DNA from: Anaerolineae bacterium
Lineage (GTDB): Bacteria; Chloroflexota; Anaerolineae; Epilineales; JAHCIE01
Direction of reading: 5' to 3'
NCBI GenBank assembly: GCA_026129165.1
Contig: JAHCIP010000007.1
Location: 1-51,245, forward strand
Length of the DNA stretch: 51,245 nucleotides
Shown here: in pieces, positions 20,420 to 28,660 of the stretch
Position numbering within the stretch: the first letter of the stretch is position 1
Layout: the number at the start of each line of letters is the position of its first letter
Program-made: the position numbers and the translations under genes
Notes under the pieces: generated by a model
The model's database searches: none
What the model saw: only the letters and a program-made list of their open reading frames with translations
Told to the model about the DNA's origin: nothing

Positions 20420-22084
20420 CTAAATATCCGAGGTCGCATCGCTATTCAAGCCGTCTACGCGAACCTTGGCAGAGGATAGTTGGGGCATCGCCACCTGCGC
20501 CGGTAGATGGACAGTGAAAATAGCCCCCCGACCTGGGGCACTCTCCACATCAATACTCCCACCCATCAGCTGACAGAAATGATAACTAATTGCCAAACCT
20601 AAGCCGGTCCCGCCATATTTACGGGTGGTCGAGGCGTCGGCCTGAGTGAAGGCATGGAAGAGGCGCCCCATGTGTTCTGGCGAGATGCCAATGCCCGTAT
20701 CGCGGACGGAGAAGATCATCCAGTCCACGGGGCCGGGGCTGACTGCCGGCTGTTGGCCCTCGCCCAGGGCGGTCGCTACGAGACCAGGCGGAGCGGCCGA
20801 CTGGACTCGGCTAATCATCAGCGTGACCGTACCATGCGCGGTGAATTTCGCTGCGTTACTCAGCAGATTGAGCAGCACCTGCCGCACCTTGGTGAGGTCG
20901 GCATACATGATGCCTAGCTCAGGCCCTGGAACGGCTAGCTCGCCATCGGTCACGACCTGGAAGGTATTGGCGTTTCTCGCCATCAACGGTTGGACCGTCG
21001 TCGTGACCTCCTGAACCAGGTGAGCGACATCAATCGGTTCAAGGTGTAATTCTACCTTACCCGCCTCGATTTTAGATAGATCGAGAATGTCACTGATGAG
21101 ACTGAGCAGATGCCGACCGGCTGAGCCAATTTTCTCTAGGTCGTCCGTGAAGTCGTCCCGCCCGCTGTCGGCCACCTCCTCCAGCAGCATCTCGCTGTAG
21201 CCAATAATAGCATTGAGAGGCGTGCGCAGTTCGTGGCTCATATTCGCCAGGAAGGTACTCTTGGCGCGGTTGGCGGCCACGGCCGCCTCTTTCGCCCGCT
21301 CCAGCTCGGCCTGGGCCTGGCTGCGCTCGGCCAACTCCTGCTGGAGGGCGGTGTACAGGCGGGCGTTGTCTAGCGCCACCGAGGCCAGCTGGGCGAAACG
21401 GTGCAGAATGGCGGCCTGGCTGGGGCTAATGGTGCGACCTTCCTCCACATAGGATACGGCAATGACGCCGACCACCTCCGCCCCTGACCTGAGCGGTTCG
21501 CCCATCATGGCCTGGATCGACTCACTACGGCTATCGGTCAGGCGCGCCGGCCAGTTTCGGTAATCGTTCACGATCAACGGCTGATTGGTCAGCCAGATCT
21601 GTCCCCCCAGCCCCTCCCCTGGTTTGAGTGGGGACCCGACAAACGGGCTGTGAATGCCCACGCCTACCTGCATGATCATCTCCTCAGTCCCTGGCTTAAC
21701 CAGATAGACATAGCCATGCGAGGTACCCAGCAGGTCGGCGGCGCGGACGACAATGGTCTCCAGCAGGTCCTTGAGTTCCAGGCGTGACACCAGTCCCAGT
21801 GTCGTTTCCTGGAGGGCCGATAGGTACTCCGTGGAGGAACGCGCCTGGGCCTCGCGTTCCTGGAGCTCGAGATTGGCGAGCGAGAGTTCGACGGTTCGCG
21901 CCTCGACCTCGCGCTCTACCTGCGCCGTTCGGTCAAAAAGCATTCGCAGATAGGAGGCGGTCAGGGCGGTAATCCAGACACCTATCGCCAGGACCCCCCA
22001 CGGCGCCCAGACCTGCAAACCGGACAAGTAGTCCGAAGGCGCATCGAAGCGGAGGGACCACTGGAGACCAGCCACCTCTAGCAC
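20420..22084 (-). CDS. C-terminal half of a CHASE histidine kinase: TM - GAF - HisKA - HATPase
   Basis: A protein of 554 residues if begun at the GTG at 22084. It opens with what looks like the end of a CHASE domain (LQWSLRFDAPSDY), then a TM (about 27-48), a coiled coil, a GAF domain (about 95-245), HisKA with His284, and HATPase with [16 protein letters not shown] and GGTGLGLAI boxes. The same frame is open upstream for 26 more codons to a TAA (22163-22165), which is the stop of the CHASE/TM gene. The two pieces are therefore one kinase of about 910 residues split by a single in-frame stop. No convincing SD precedes 22084. It is uncertain whether this half is translated on its own. Confidence 0.85.
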   Translation of the reverse strand: MLEVAGLQWSLRFDAPSDYLSGLQVWAPWGVLAIGVWITALTASYLRMLFDRTAQVEREVEARTVELSLANLELQEREAQARSSTEYLSALQETTLGLVSRLELKDLLETIVVRAADLLGTSHGYVYLVKPGTEEMIMQVGVGIHSPFVGSPLKPGEGLGGQIWLTNQPLIVNDYRNWPARLTDSRSESIQAMMGEPLRSGAEVVGVIAVSYVEEGRTISPSQAAILHRFAQLASVALDNARLYTALQQELAERSQAQAELERAKEAAVAANRAKSTFLANMSHELRTPLNAIIGYSEMLLEEVADSGRDDFTDDLEKIGSAGRHLLSLISDILDLSKIEAGKVELHLEPIDVAHLVQEVTTTVQPLMARNANTFQVVTDGELAVPGPELGIMYADLTKVRQVLLNLLSNAAKFTAHGTVTLMISRVQSAAPPGLVATALGEGQQPAVSPGPVDWMIFSVRDTGIGISPEHMGRLFHAFTQADASTTRKYGGTGLGLAISYHFCQLMGGSIDVESAPGRGAIFTVHLPAQVAMPQLSSAKVRVDGLNSDATSDI

Positions 22085-22162
22085 GGTGTCCCAGTTAAAG
22101 TCGGACCGCGTCGGGGGCGCTTGCCCGGCCGAGAAGAGGATAGGTGGAGCATCTACAGGCGA

Positions 22163-22165
22163 TTA
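22163..22165 (-). other. In-frame TAA interrupting a CHASE histidine kinase
   Basis: The upstream ORF ends here, and the next codon in the same frame continues through residues such as SPVDAPPILFSAGQ and FNWDTVLEVAGLQW into the TM-GAF-kinase part. No frameshift is needed. The break falls inside the CHASE sensor domain, before the second membrane helix. It could be a recent nonsense mutation, a read-through site, or a sequencing error. Confidence 0.85.
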
Positions 22166-23155
22166 ATTTACCGCGGCGCCATCGGGGCGCCTCCGCCCGA
22201 TAGGGGTATAAGACCGGGCGGGCTGAGGCGATGGGAGTGTGGCGGCCGGGTCGCCGTCTGTCTCAGGGACGCTCGTGGTTCGGCGCAGCGGGAGGCTGAC
22301 GAGCGACACGCGCATTGGTGGGCCGTTCTGGGCGCGCAAGGCGGCCAGGACAATAGAGTCAATTGGCAGCGCGATGGCGGCGAAGCCATACAGGCTCCGC
22401 CGCCGCTGGGCGACCAGGGAGGGATCCAGAGGGGGTTGATACGCCGACGCTGGCCCAGTTCCCCCCCCCTGATGCAGACCGACCGCCAGGCTCGCGTCGA
22501 AATAGATGGGGAGTAGAATCAGGCTACTGTTTGAGCCATCGCCTCCGTTTGTTTCCGTGTTCCACCGTGTGGCCGTCATCTGACCGCTGTCTCGCGCCGA
22601 GGCCAGCGCTTGCCACATCTCAGGGTTGGAGGCCAGGTCGTAGCCCAGGTACTGAGTGTTGTCCACCAGCGGCTCGACATAGAATATCGGGTAGTACTCC
22701 TTACGCGAGGCAACACGTATCCATTGGTCCTGCCCGCCCCGCTCGACAATGGCGAAGTTGGTCAGGCCGTCCTGAGCCGCGACGCTTTCATATGTACTCC
22801 GCTGGGCCAGCGTGACGCGAGGTATCCAGTAGAGGGCCTGGATGTTTGGCTGGCGGCGCAGCGCGGCCTGCACGAAGGCCTGGAACTCGTTGCGCTCAAC
22901 GGATTGAGAGGCCGCATAGAAGGGGCCAATCGCCTCGAGGACGGCCAGGTGGTCGTCCAGGTTACGCCGCACAGCGCTGGCATAGTCGCCTGCCTGCTGC
23001 TGAAACTCAAGCTGGACGAGCCGCACCTGTCGGTTGCGGATGAAGATATACGCGATCACCGAGAGAGTGAGGCCGACGATCAGCGCCAGCGCGACGGGGT
23101 AGCGGCGTAGGGCCGAACGAGGAGGTTTGGCGTAAGCCGGCAGAGCCTGGGCCAT
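22163..23155 (-). CDS. N-terminal half of a CHASE histidine kinase: TM - CHASE
   Basis: A protein of 330 residues. It has a cationic N-terminus, TM helix about 20-40, and then a CHASE-type extracytoplasmic sensor (hallmarks include AIGPFYAASQSVERNEFQAF, IQALYWIPRV and YYPIFYVEPLVDN). The domain lacks its last ~50 residues and its second TM, which are encoded in the same frame after the TAA at 22163-22165. As it stands the product would be a membrane-anchored sensor without a kinase. SD GAAGGA lies 8-9 nt before ATG 23155; the gene follows the phosphatase/kinase fusion by 30 nt. Confidence 0.85.
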   Translation of the reverse strand: MAQALPAYAKPPRSALRRYPVALALIVGLTLSVIAYIFIRNRQVRLVQLEFQQQAGDYASAVRRNLDDHLAVLEAIGPFYAASQSVERNEFQAFVQAALRRQPNIQALYWIPRVTLAQRSTYESVAAQDGLTNFAIVERGGQDQWIRVASRKEYYPIFYVEPLVDNTQYLGYDLASNPEMWQALASARDSGQMTATRWNTETNGGDGSNSSLILLPIYFDASLAVGLHQGGGTGPASAYQPPLDPSLVAQRRRSLYGFAAIALPIDSIVLAALRAQNGPPMRVSLVSLPLRRTTSVPETDGDPAATLPSPQPARSYTPIGRRRPDGAAVN

Positions 23156-23185
23156 AAGCTCAATCCTTCACCTATCGTCCATCCA

Positions 23186-25612
23186 TCAAGCCGGAATTCG
23201 CCGTACCGTCAACATTGTGATGTCGTCGAACTGCGGAGCGGTGTCAATATGCGCTCGCAGCTGGTTGTCCACCCGGTCCTGGAGTTCACCCGCTGACGCG
23301 GCCGATTCCGACAGGAGGGCGAGCAACCGCTTCTCCGTGAACAGCTTCCGGCTTGGATTCCGGGCGTCCGTAACCCCGTCGCTGTAGGTAAAGAGGATAT
23401 CGCCCGGCTCAATCTGGGCTTGCTGGATTTCAAACTGCGCGTCGGGGAACATGCCTACAGCTGGGCCTGTCGGCGTCAGGCGCGCCTTGACCCCACTGGG
23501 GCCGATCAAGATTGGCGCCATATGCCCGCCATTAACGTAGAGCAACTGACCCGTCGCCGGATCCAGAACGCCGAAAAATGTTGTCGCAAACATGTTCATG
23601 TCCATGTGGGTCTTAGCGACATAGTTATTCGTCAAGACAATGGCGTTCTGGAGGGCCGTCGTACCAGGGGACGGCAGCTGCCGTTTCCGTGCCGTCACCA
23701 CTGTCCCGGCCGCCGCCGGCTGGCTCAGGCTGCTCAAGACATCCGTCCAGCCCAGCGAGAAGTGCTGCTGGCTGTAAGCCCGAATCAGGCTGCGCATCAA
23801 GGACATAAACAGCGCCGCGCCGACCCCCTTGTCGCACACATCGGCGATGACGATGCCGACGCGATTGTGCGGTAGGGTAAAGGCGTCGTACCAGTCGCCC
23901 GCCACCTCGCGGGCCGGGTGGAAGCAGGCCACAATTTCCCATCCCTTCGGCTGGGGGAGGGTATTGGGCAGAAACTTAAGCTGCATGTCCCGCCCGACCT
24001 GCACGTCGCGCTCGACAATCAGCAACTGCTCCTCACGCTGGCGTAACTGCTGGTTGTTCAACGCGATGGACGCCTGAGCGGCCAGGGACTCAACTTCGAG
24101 CTGCTGATAGCTATCAAAGAGTGTAATCTGGCCGGTCGCGGGGTCTTTGGCGTTGAGCAGGCGCAGCAGGCCAATGACCGTATTCTGGCTGTCCTGGAGC
24201 GGCACAGCCAGGGCTGACACCGTCCGATAGCCATGCTGCTTGTCAAAGGCTTTGATGGCGTTTAGGTACTCGTCGTCCAGAGCGTAGACATTGTGGATGT
24301 TGAGGGTACGGCCTTCGAGCACGGCGTGGGTCGCCAGAGTCTGATGGTTGGGCTGGCGCGTGGCCTCGTCGTAGAGGACCCCGGTGGCCTCGTCCACCGG
24401 CACGCCCGTCGTCCCACCCTCTGCCAGGCCGAGGCTATCGTAGTAGCGAACGACGGGGCGCAACTGGTCGTCCACGCGGTGATAGATGGTACCGGCATCG
24501 GCATTGCTGAGGGACTTGGCCTTAAGGAGAATTTCTTCCAGGAGGCGGTTGAGGTTCCGTTCAGCGGATACGCTTAGGCCGAGTGGCAGAATCACCTGGT
24601 GCAGGTCGGTGGACAGTTTGGCCATGCGTTCCAGGTGCTGGCGCTGCTGAATGCGCAGTCGCCCGCGCTCGATGCCCGCCTCGACCCGTGCCTTGAGCAG
24701 TGCCGGCGAGAACAGGGCGGTGCGCCCATCGTCACCCGGCCGACTGCGGCTGAGATCTTCCAGTCGGGTGGGCACGCGGATATAGTCATCCGCCCCCAAC
24801 TCCATGTAGTGCGCCAGTGTTTCCGCCTCCGCCTCGCCTGAGAAGGACAGGATGAGGACTGGGATATGGCGGACCGATTCATCACTCTTCAAGTGGCGCA
24901 ACAACTCAGCCGTATTCATGCCGCCGGAGCTGGCCGGCGCGGAAGCCAAGCCTCGTGCTCCTGAGGTGGTATGTTCCGCCAATGTTGCATCCAGCAGCAT
25001 AATATCAAAGCTCTGCTGACGAATCTTCTCCAGGGCCTGCTCGCCGGTCTGCGCTTCGGTGACGGAATAGCTCAGGCGCTTCAGTTCATTGGATAGTAAA
25101 GTCCGATAAATGGCATCTTCGTCAATGACAAGCAACAGGCGGCCGTAGACGATGGACGGCTCGGCCGTCGTGTCGGTTGACACGAGTTGGGTAGGGGCGC
25201 CCGGACGGTTAATGACAAAGATATTGCGATTGCGATCGCCAACACGCTCGTAGAGAAACTGGTCCACGCCACGCAGGGTCAGATAGACACCCAGGCCGCC
25301 AATATTCCGTTCCTCCAGCGGCCGATCCAGGTTGTCAGGCGGAGGGGTGCTACGTGGGTCATAGGCTGGCCCCGTATCCTCGATGTAGATACGCAAGGCT
25401 TGATCGTCTATATCGGCCCCGACTGCCAGCATGCCACTCAGGCCATGTTCCTCGTAGCCGTGGACGATGGAGTTGGTCGCCACTTCATCCACGGCCAGGC
25501 GCAGGCGGTACGCGGCCTTTTTATCCAGGCCAGCCTCTTTGGCGGCGGTCATGACGTACTGCCCGATGGCCGGGAGCGAGTCAAGGGAGCCGGGCAGGGT
25601 GATGGAATCCAT
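23186..25612 (-). CDS. Fused anti-sigma kinase and phosphatase: RsbW-like HATPase - REC - GAF - SpoIIE/PP2C
   Basis: A protein of 808 residues. Residues 1-135 are an RsbW/SpoIIAB-type ATPase domain (N box VDEVATNSIVHGY, G1 DTGPAYDP, G2 GGLGVYL). Residues about 155-315 are a receiver with acidic Asp164-Glu165-Asp166 and Asp208, but a ~20-residue Ala/Ser/Gly insertion follows Asp208, and Val280-Pro281 stand where Lys-Pro is expected, so it is degenerate. A GAF domain spans about 350-520. The C-terminus (about 545-808) is a SpoIIE/RsbU PP2C phosphatase with GDWYD (Asp573), ADVCDKGVGAA (Asp591), TYSDGVTD (Asp745) and FDDITM. Proteins of this type phosphorylate and dephosphorylate STAS antagonists. 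STAS genes lie 94 nt upstream and at 28.2 kb. Confidence 0.92.
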   Translation of the reverse strand: MDSITLPGSLDSLPAIGQYVMTAAKEAGLDKKAAYRLRLAVDEVATNSIVHGYEEHGLSGMLAVGADIDDQALRIYIEDTGPAYDPRSTPPPDNLDRPLEERNIGGLGVYLTLRGVDQFLYERVGDRNRNIFVINRPGAPTQLVSTDTTAEPSIVYGRLLLVIDEDAIYRTLLSNELKRLSYSVTEAQTGEQALEKIRQQSFDIMLLDATLAEHTTSGARGLASAPASSGGMNTAELLRHLKSDESVRHIPVLILSFSGEAEAETLAHYMELGADDYIRVPTRLEDLSRSRPGDDGRTALFSPALLKARVEAGIERGRLRIQQRQHLERMAKLSTDLHQVILPLGLSVSAERNLNRLLEEILLKAKSLSNADAGTIYHRVDDQLRPVVRYYDSLGLAEGGTTGVPVDEATGVLYDEATRQPNHQTLATHAVLEGRTLNIHNVYALDDEYLNAIKAFDKQHGYRTVSALAVPLQDSQNTVIGLLRLLNAKDPATGQITLFDSYQQLEVESLAAQASIALNNQQLRQREEQLLIVERDVQVGRDMQLKFLPNTLPQPKGWEIVACFHPAREVAGDWYDAFTLPHNRVGIVIADVCDKGVGAALFMSLMRSLIRAYSQQHFSLGWTDVLSSLSQPAAAGTVVTARKRQLPSPGTTALQNAIVLTNNYVAKTHMDMNMFATTFFGVLDPATGQLLYVNGGHMAPILIGPSGVKARLTPTGPAVGMFPDAQFEIQQAQIEPGDILFTYSDGVTDARNPSRKLFTEKRLLALLSESAASAGELQDRVDNQLRAHIDTAPQFDDITMLTVRRIPA

Positions 25613-25706
25613 AAGGTCTACCTCTAGAGGGTGACTGGCAACAAGGGACCGGTGACGAGCGCTGAAAGGCGCCCATCACCGATGCTTCGTCATGACCAGG
25701 GGCGCC

Positions 25707-26027
25707 TCACTCGTCGTAGCTGTCCACGATGATGACGCTGTGGTGAAAGCCGGTGAGCTGGAGGGTCTCCAGGATGCTTTCCTGCGCCCCCACAACATAA
25801 ATGTCCACGTCGCCCCCCATGCGCTGCTTGGCAGCGATCAGGGCGCGCAGCCCGGCGCTGGACATATAGTCCAGTTCTTGCATAAACAGCACCAGCCGAG
25901 ACGGCCCCTGCTGGGCAGCCCGATCCACGTCGGCGCGGAACTGGGGCGCGACGCTCGCGTCCATTTCACCGGCCAGGGTGATATGGGCGACACCATTCTG
26001 CATTTCGAGGTTCGAGGAGAAGGCCAT
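25707..26027 (-). CDS. STAS domain anti-sigma factor antagonist
   Basis: A protein of 106 residues, one STAS domain. The phosphorylatable Ser lies in the [11 protein letters not shown] motif, preceded by [11 protein letters not shown] 26027 is chosen because GGAG stands 7 nt upstream; the longer start (26069) would overlap the glgX stop by 4 nt but has no such site. It precedes the RsbW-REC-GAF-SpoIIE gene and is probably its direct substrate in a partner-switching circuit. The target sigma factor or other effector is not in the window. Confidence 0.92.
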   Translation of the reverse strand: MAFSSNLEMQNGVAHITLAGEMDASVAPQFRADVDRAAQQGPSRLVLFMQELDYMSSAGLRALIAAKQRMGGDVDIYVVGAQESILETLQLTGFHHSVIIVDSYDE

Positions 26028-26065
26028 TGTCAGGCTCCTTTCACAAGTCAGGCTTAGTATCGGTC

Positions 26066-28189
26066 TCAACGGCCGACGAGAACGGCGACGGAACGAGACC
26101 CCATGAGAATATAACTCTGTTCGCTGAGGAGGCGCTCCGTGCCCGGCTGCCAGCTATCTTCGGGGGGCGCGGCGCTGGTATTGGCAGCCACATACCAATT
26201 CATACCGGCGGGCAGGCGGGGCAACTCAAAGCCGTGCGCCTCCCAATGCATGTTCATGGCGACATAGATGTAGTCATCGGCGATGTCGCCGTCTTCCAGG
26301 TGCTTGCCACACAGCATGAAGGCCAGGCTGCGGCTCGACGCGCTCCAGTCGGGCTGCCAGGCTTTGACGCCATGCCAGCTAATGTCTGGGTAGCCGGACC
26401 CTCTGTAGTCGAACCCCCGCAGGTGGGACTTATGGCGTAGGACAGGGTGAGCCATACGGAAAGCAATCAGGTTCTTGACGAAGTGGAATAGGTCCTGGTT
26501 CGCCTCCACTAGCTCCCAATCCAGCCAGTTAAGTTCGTTGTCGTGGCAGTAGGTGTTGTTGTTGCCATACTGGGTGCGGGCGACTTCGTCGCCCATGAGG
26601 AGCATCGGCACGCCCTGGCTCAGCAGCAGCATGGCAAGGGCATTCTTCATCTGCCGCCGGCGCAGCACGATGACGCCCCAGTCGTTGGTCTCGCCTTCCG
26701 CCCCGCAGTTCCAGCTCTCGTTGTCATTGGCCCCGTCGTTGTTGTTCTCGCCGTTGGCCCAGTTGTGCTTGTCGTTGTAAGACACCAGGTCGGCCAGGGT
26801 GAAGCCGTCGTGGGCGGTGAAGAAGTTGACTGAGGCGCCCGTGCCGCGCGTCGCGTACAGGTCCGGCGACCCCTGGACGCGCTGGGCCACCGCGCCGATG
26901 AGTCCCTCGTCGCCCTTGAGGAAGCGGCGCATGTCGTCGCGGTACTTACCGTTCCACTCGGCCCAGCGGCCATAGGCCGGGAAGGAGCCGACCTGGTACA
27001 GCCCACCGGCATCCCAGGCTTCCGCGATGAGCTTAGCCTTGGCGAGGACCGGGTCAAAGGCCAGCGTCTCCAACAGGGGCGGGTTCGCCATGGGCGCGCC
27101 GAAGGGGTCGCGGCCCAGCACGGCGGCGAGGTCGAAGCGGAAGCCATCAATGTGGTACTCGGACACCCAGTAGCGCAGGCAATCGAGGACCATGTTGCGG
27201 ACGATGGGGTTGTTGCAATTGAGGGTGTTGCCGCAGCCGGTGAAGTTGTAGTAGTAGCCCTCCGGCGTGAGCATGTAGTAGGTCTGGTTATCAATGCCCC
27301 GGAACGAGATGTACGGCCCGTACTCGTTGCCCTCGGCGGTGTGGTTGAAGACCACGTCCAGGATGACCTCGATGCCGTGCTTGTGCAACTCCTTGACGAG
27401 GGCCTTGAACTCGTCCACCTGCATGCCGTGGCGGCCCGTGGCGGCGTAGCCCGCTTTGGGGGCGAAGAAGCCGACCGTGCTATAGCCCCAGTACTGGTAC
27501 AGCATCTCACCTGTCTCGGGGTGACGGCGGCTGTTCTCAAACTCGTCAAACTCGAAGATAGGCAGCAGTTCGACGCAGTTGACTCCTAGCTCCTTGAGAT
27601 AGGGAATCTTCTCGCGGAGGCCAGCATAGGTGCCAGGGTGACGCACCCCAGAGGAGGGGTGGCGGGTGAAACTGCGGACGTGCATCTCGTAGATGACGAG
27701 GTCCTGGATTGGGATTTCCAGCGCGTGATCACCCTCCCAGTCAAAGTCGTCATAGACGAGCCGGGCACGGTGAGGGTAGCTGTCGTCCCAGTTAGGCGTG
27801 GCGGCCCAGACATCGCGCCCGCCGATGGCCTTGGCATACGGGTCGAGGAGAATCTTGGTCGGGTCGAAGCGATGCCCAACCTTGGCATCCCACGGTCCAT
27901 TCATGCGGAAGCCATACTCAAGGCTGTCATAATCCAGGTCGAAGACGACCATGGCGAAGACATTACCGATGCGGAACTCATCTGGAAAGGGAATCTCGGC
28001 AAAAGGATGGGCTGCCCCTTTTTCAAACAGAACCAGTGTACAGGCCGTCGCGTGCCGCGAGAACACCGAAAAGTTCACCCCACCCGGCACAAAACTGGCG
28101 CCGAAGGGGAACGGCCGGCCTGGGCGCAATTTGAACTCACCGAAGGTGTGAGTCGGGTAAATATCAATACGATCTATGGCTAGGGTCAT
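26066..28189 (-). CDS. glgX: Glycogen debranching enzyme, GlgX/isoamylase type (GH13)
   Basis: A protein of 707 residues, the usual GlgX length. An N-terminal CBM48-like domain (about 20-160, [18 protein letters not shown]) precedes a GH13 barrel with all four conserved regions: [21 protein letters not shown] (nucleophile Asp), [10 protein letters not shown] (acid/base Glu) and FFTAHDGFT. GlgX hydrolyses alpha-1,6 branches of limit dextrins during glycogen breakdown in the cytoplasm. It is sandwiched between two STAS genes (23 nt after one, 38 nt before the next), which suggests co-expression with the partner switch. Confidence 0.93.
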   Translation of the reverse strand: MTLAIDRIDIYPTHTFGEFKLRPGRPFPFGASFVPGGVNFSVFSRHATACTLVLFEKGAAHPFAEIPFPDEFRIGNVFAMVVFDLDYDSLEYGFRMNGPWDAKVGHRFDPTKILLDPYAKAIGGRDVWAATPNWDDSYPHRARLVYDDFDWEGDHALEIPIQDLVIYEMHVRSFTRHPSSGVRHPGTYAGLREKIPYLKELGVNCVELLPIFEFDEFENSRRHPETGEMLYQYWGYSTVGFFAPKAGYAATGRHGMQVDEFKALVKELHKHGIEVILDVVFNHTAEGNEYGPYISFRGIDNQTYYMLTPEGYYYNFTGCGNTLNCNNPIVRNMVLDCLRYWVSEYHIDGFRFDLAAVLGRDPFGAPMANPPLLETLAFDPVLAKAKLIAEAWDAGGLYQVGSFPAYGRWAEWNGKYRDDMRRFLKGDEGLIGAVAQRVQGSPDLYATRGTGASVNFFTAHDGFTLADLVSYNDKHNWANGENNNDGANDNESWNCGAEGETNDWGVIVLRRRQMKNALAMLLLSQGVPMLLMGDEVARTQYGNNNTYCHDNELNWLDWELVEANQDLFHFVKNLIAFRMAHPVLRHKSHLRGFDYRGSGYPDISWHGVKAWQPDWSASSRSLAFMLCGKHLEDGDIADDYIYVAMNMHWEAHGFELPRLPAGMNWYVAANTSAAPPEDSWQPGTERLLSEQSYILMGSRSVAVLVGR

Positions 28190-28212
28190 CGTCTTCCCTC
28201 TCCCCCTGGGTA

Positions 28213-28551
28213 TTAGTGAGCTTCAAGGGCGGCCACAGCCGCCTCGACCGTATCATAGGTCGTAAAGGAGCCCAGGAAGCCTGTGGCGCTCATGGTATCC
28301 ACCAGTTCCTCGGACAAGCCGACCAGGGAGATACGCCCACCGGTACCTGAGGTCTGGCGGTGCAACTGTAAGAGCATGCGCAGGCCGGCGCTGGACATGA
28401 AGGGCACCTGGGACATATCCAGCACGAGCTTGCCACCGCTACGCACGGCCGGCAGAATCTTTTCCTGCGCCTGGGGCGAGGTACGGCTATCCAGTTCCCC
28501 CACAATCTCTACAACGGTAATCTCACCTATCGTTCGGGTAGTGATGTCCAT
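28213..28551 (-). CDS. STAS domain anti-sigma factor antagonist
   Basis: A protein of 112 residues, one STAS domain (ITVVEIVGELDSRTSPQAQE, LVLDMSQVPFMSSAGLRML with the phospho-acceptor Ser). SD GGAG lies 5 nt before the ATG. Its sequence differs clearly from the second STAS protein at 25.7 kb apart from the SSAGLR core, so the two probably have distinct partners. An array of 7-bp repeats and a strong hairpin lie directly upstream, in the 109-nt gap after the epimerase-family gene. Confidence 0.93.
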   Translation of the reverse strand: MDITTRTIGEITVVEIVGELDSRTSPQAQEKILPAVRSGGKLVLDMSQVPFMSSAGLRMLLQLHRQTSGTGGRISLVGLSEELVDTMSATGFLGSFTTYDTVEAAVAALEAH

Positions 28552-28562
28552 GTCGGCTCCGG

Positions 28563-28625
28563 TAGTCAGTAGTCAGTAGTCAGTAGTCGGTAGTCGGTAG
28601 TCGGTAGTCAGTAGTCAGTAGTCAG
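28563..28625. repeat. Heptanucleotide tandem array, nine 7-bp units
   Basis: Nine contiguous units: three TAGTCAG, three TAGTCGG, three TAGTCAG. The symmetric 3+3+3 arrangement suggests expansion by slippage or conversion. It resembles the short tandemly repeated repetitive (STRR) heptamers described in filamentous cyanobacteria. It lies between the epimerase-family gene and the STAS gene. Confidence 0.85.
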
Positions 28626-28650
28626 TAATACCCTACTGACTACTGACTAC
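28611..28650. repeat. 17-bp perfect inverted repeat (hairpin) next to the heptamer array
   Basis: The last heptamer units (28611-28627) are exactly complementary to 28634-28650, with a 6-nt loop. On the minus-strand transcript this would form a strong stem just after the epimerase-family stop (28661) and about 60-100 nt before the STAS start. It could attenuate or stabilise the mRNA. Confidence 0.75.
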
Positions 28651-28660
28651 GCCATGCAGT

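Noticed and set aside
25707..26069. Four-base overlap between glgX and the STAS gene
   Set aside because: It depends on the longer STAS start; the SD supports ATG 26027, which leaves a 38-nt gap.
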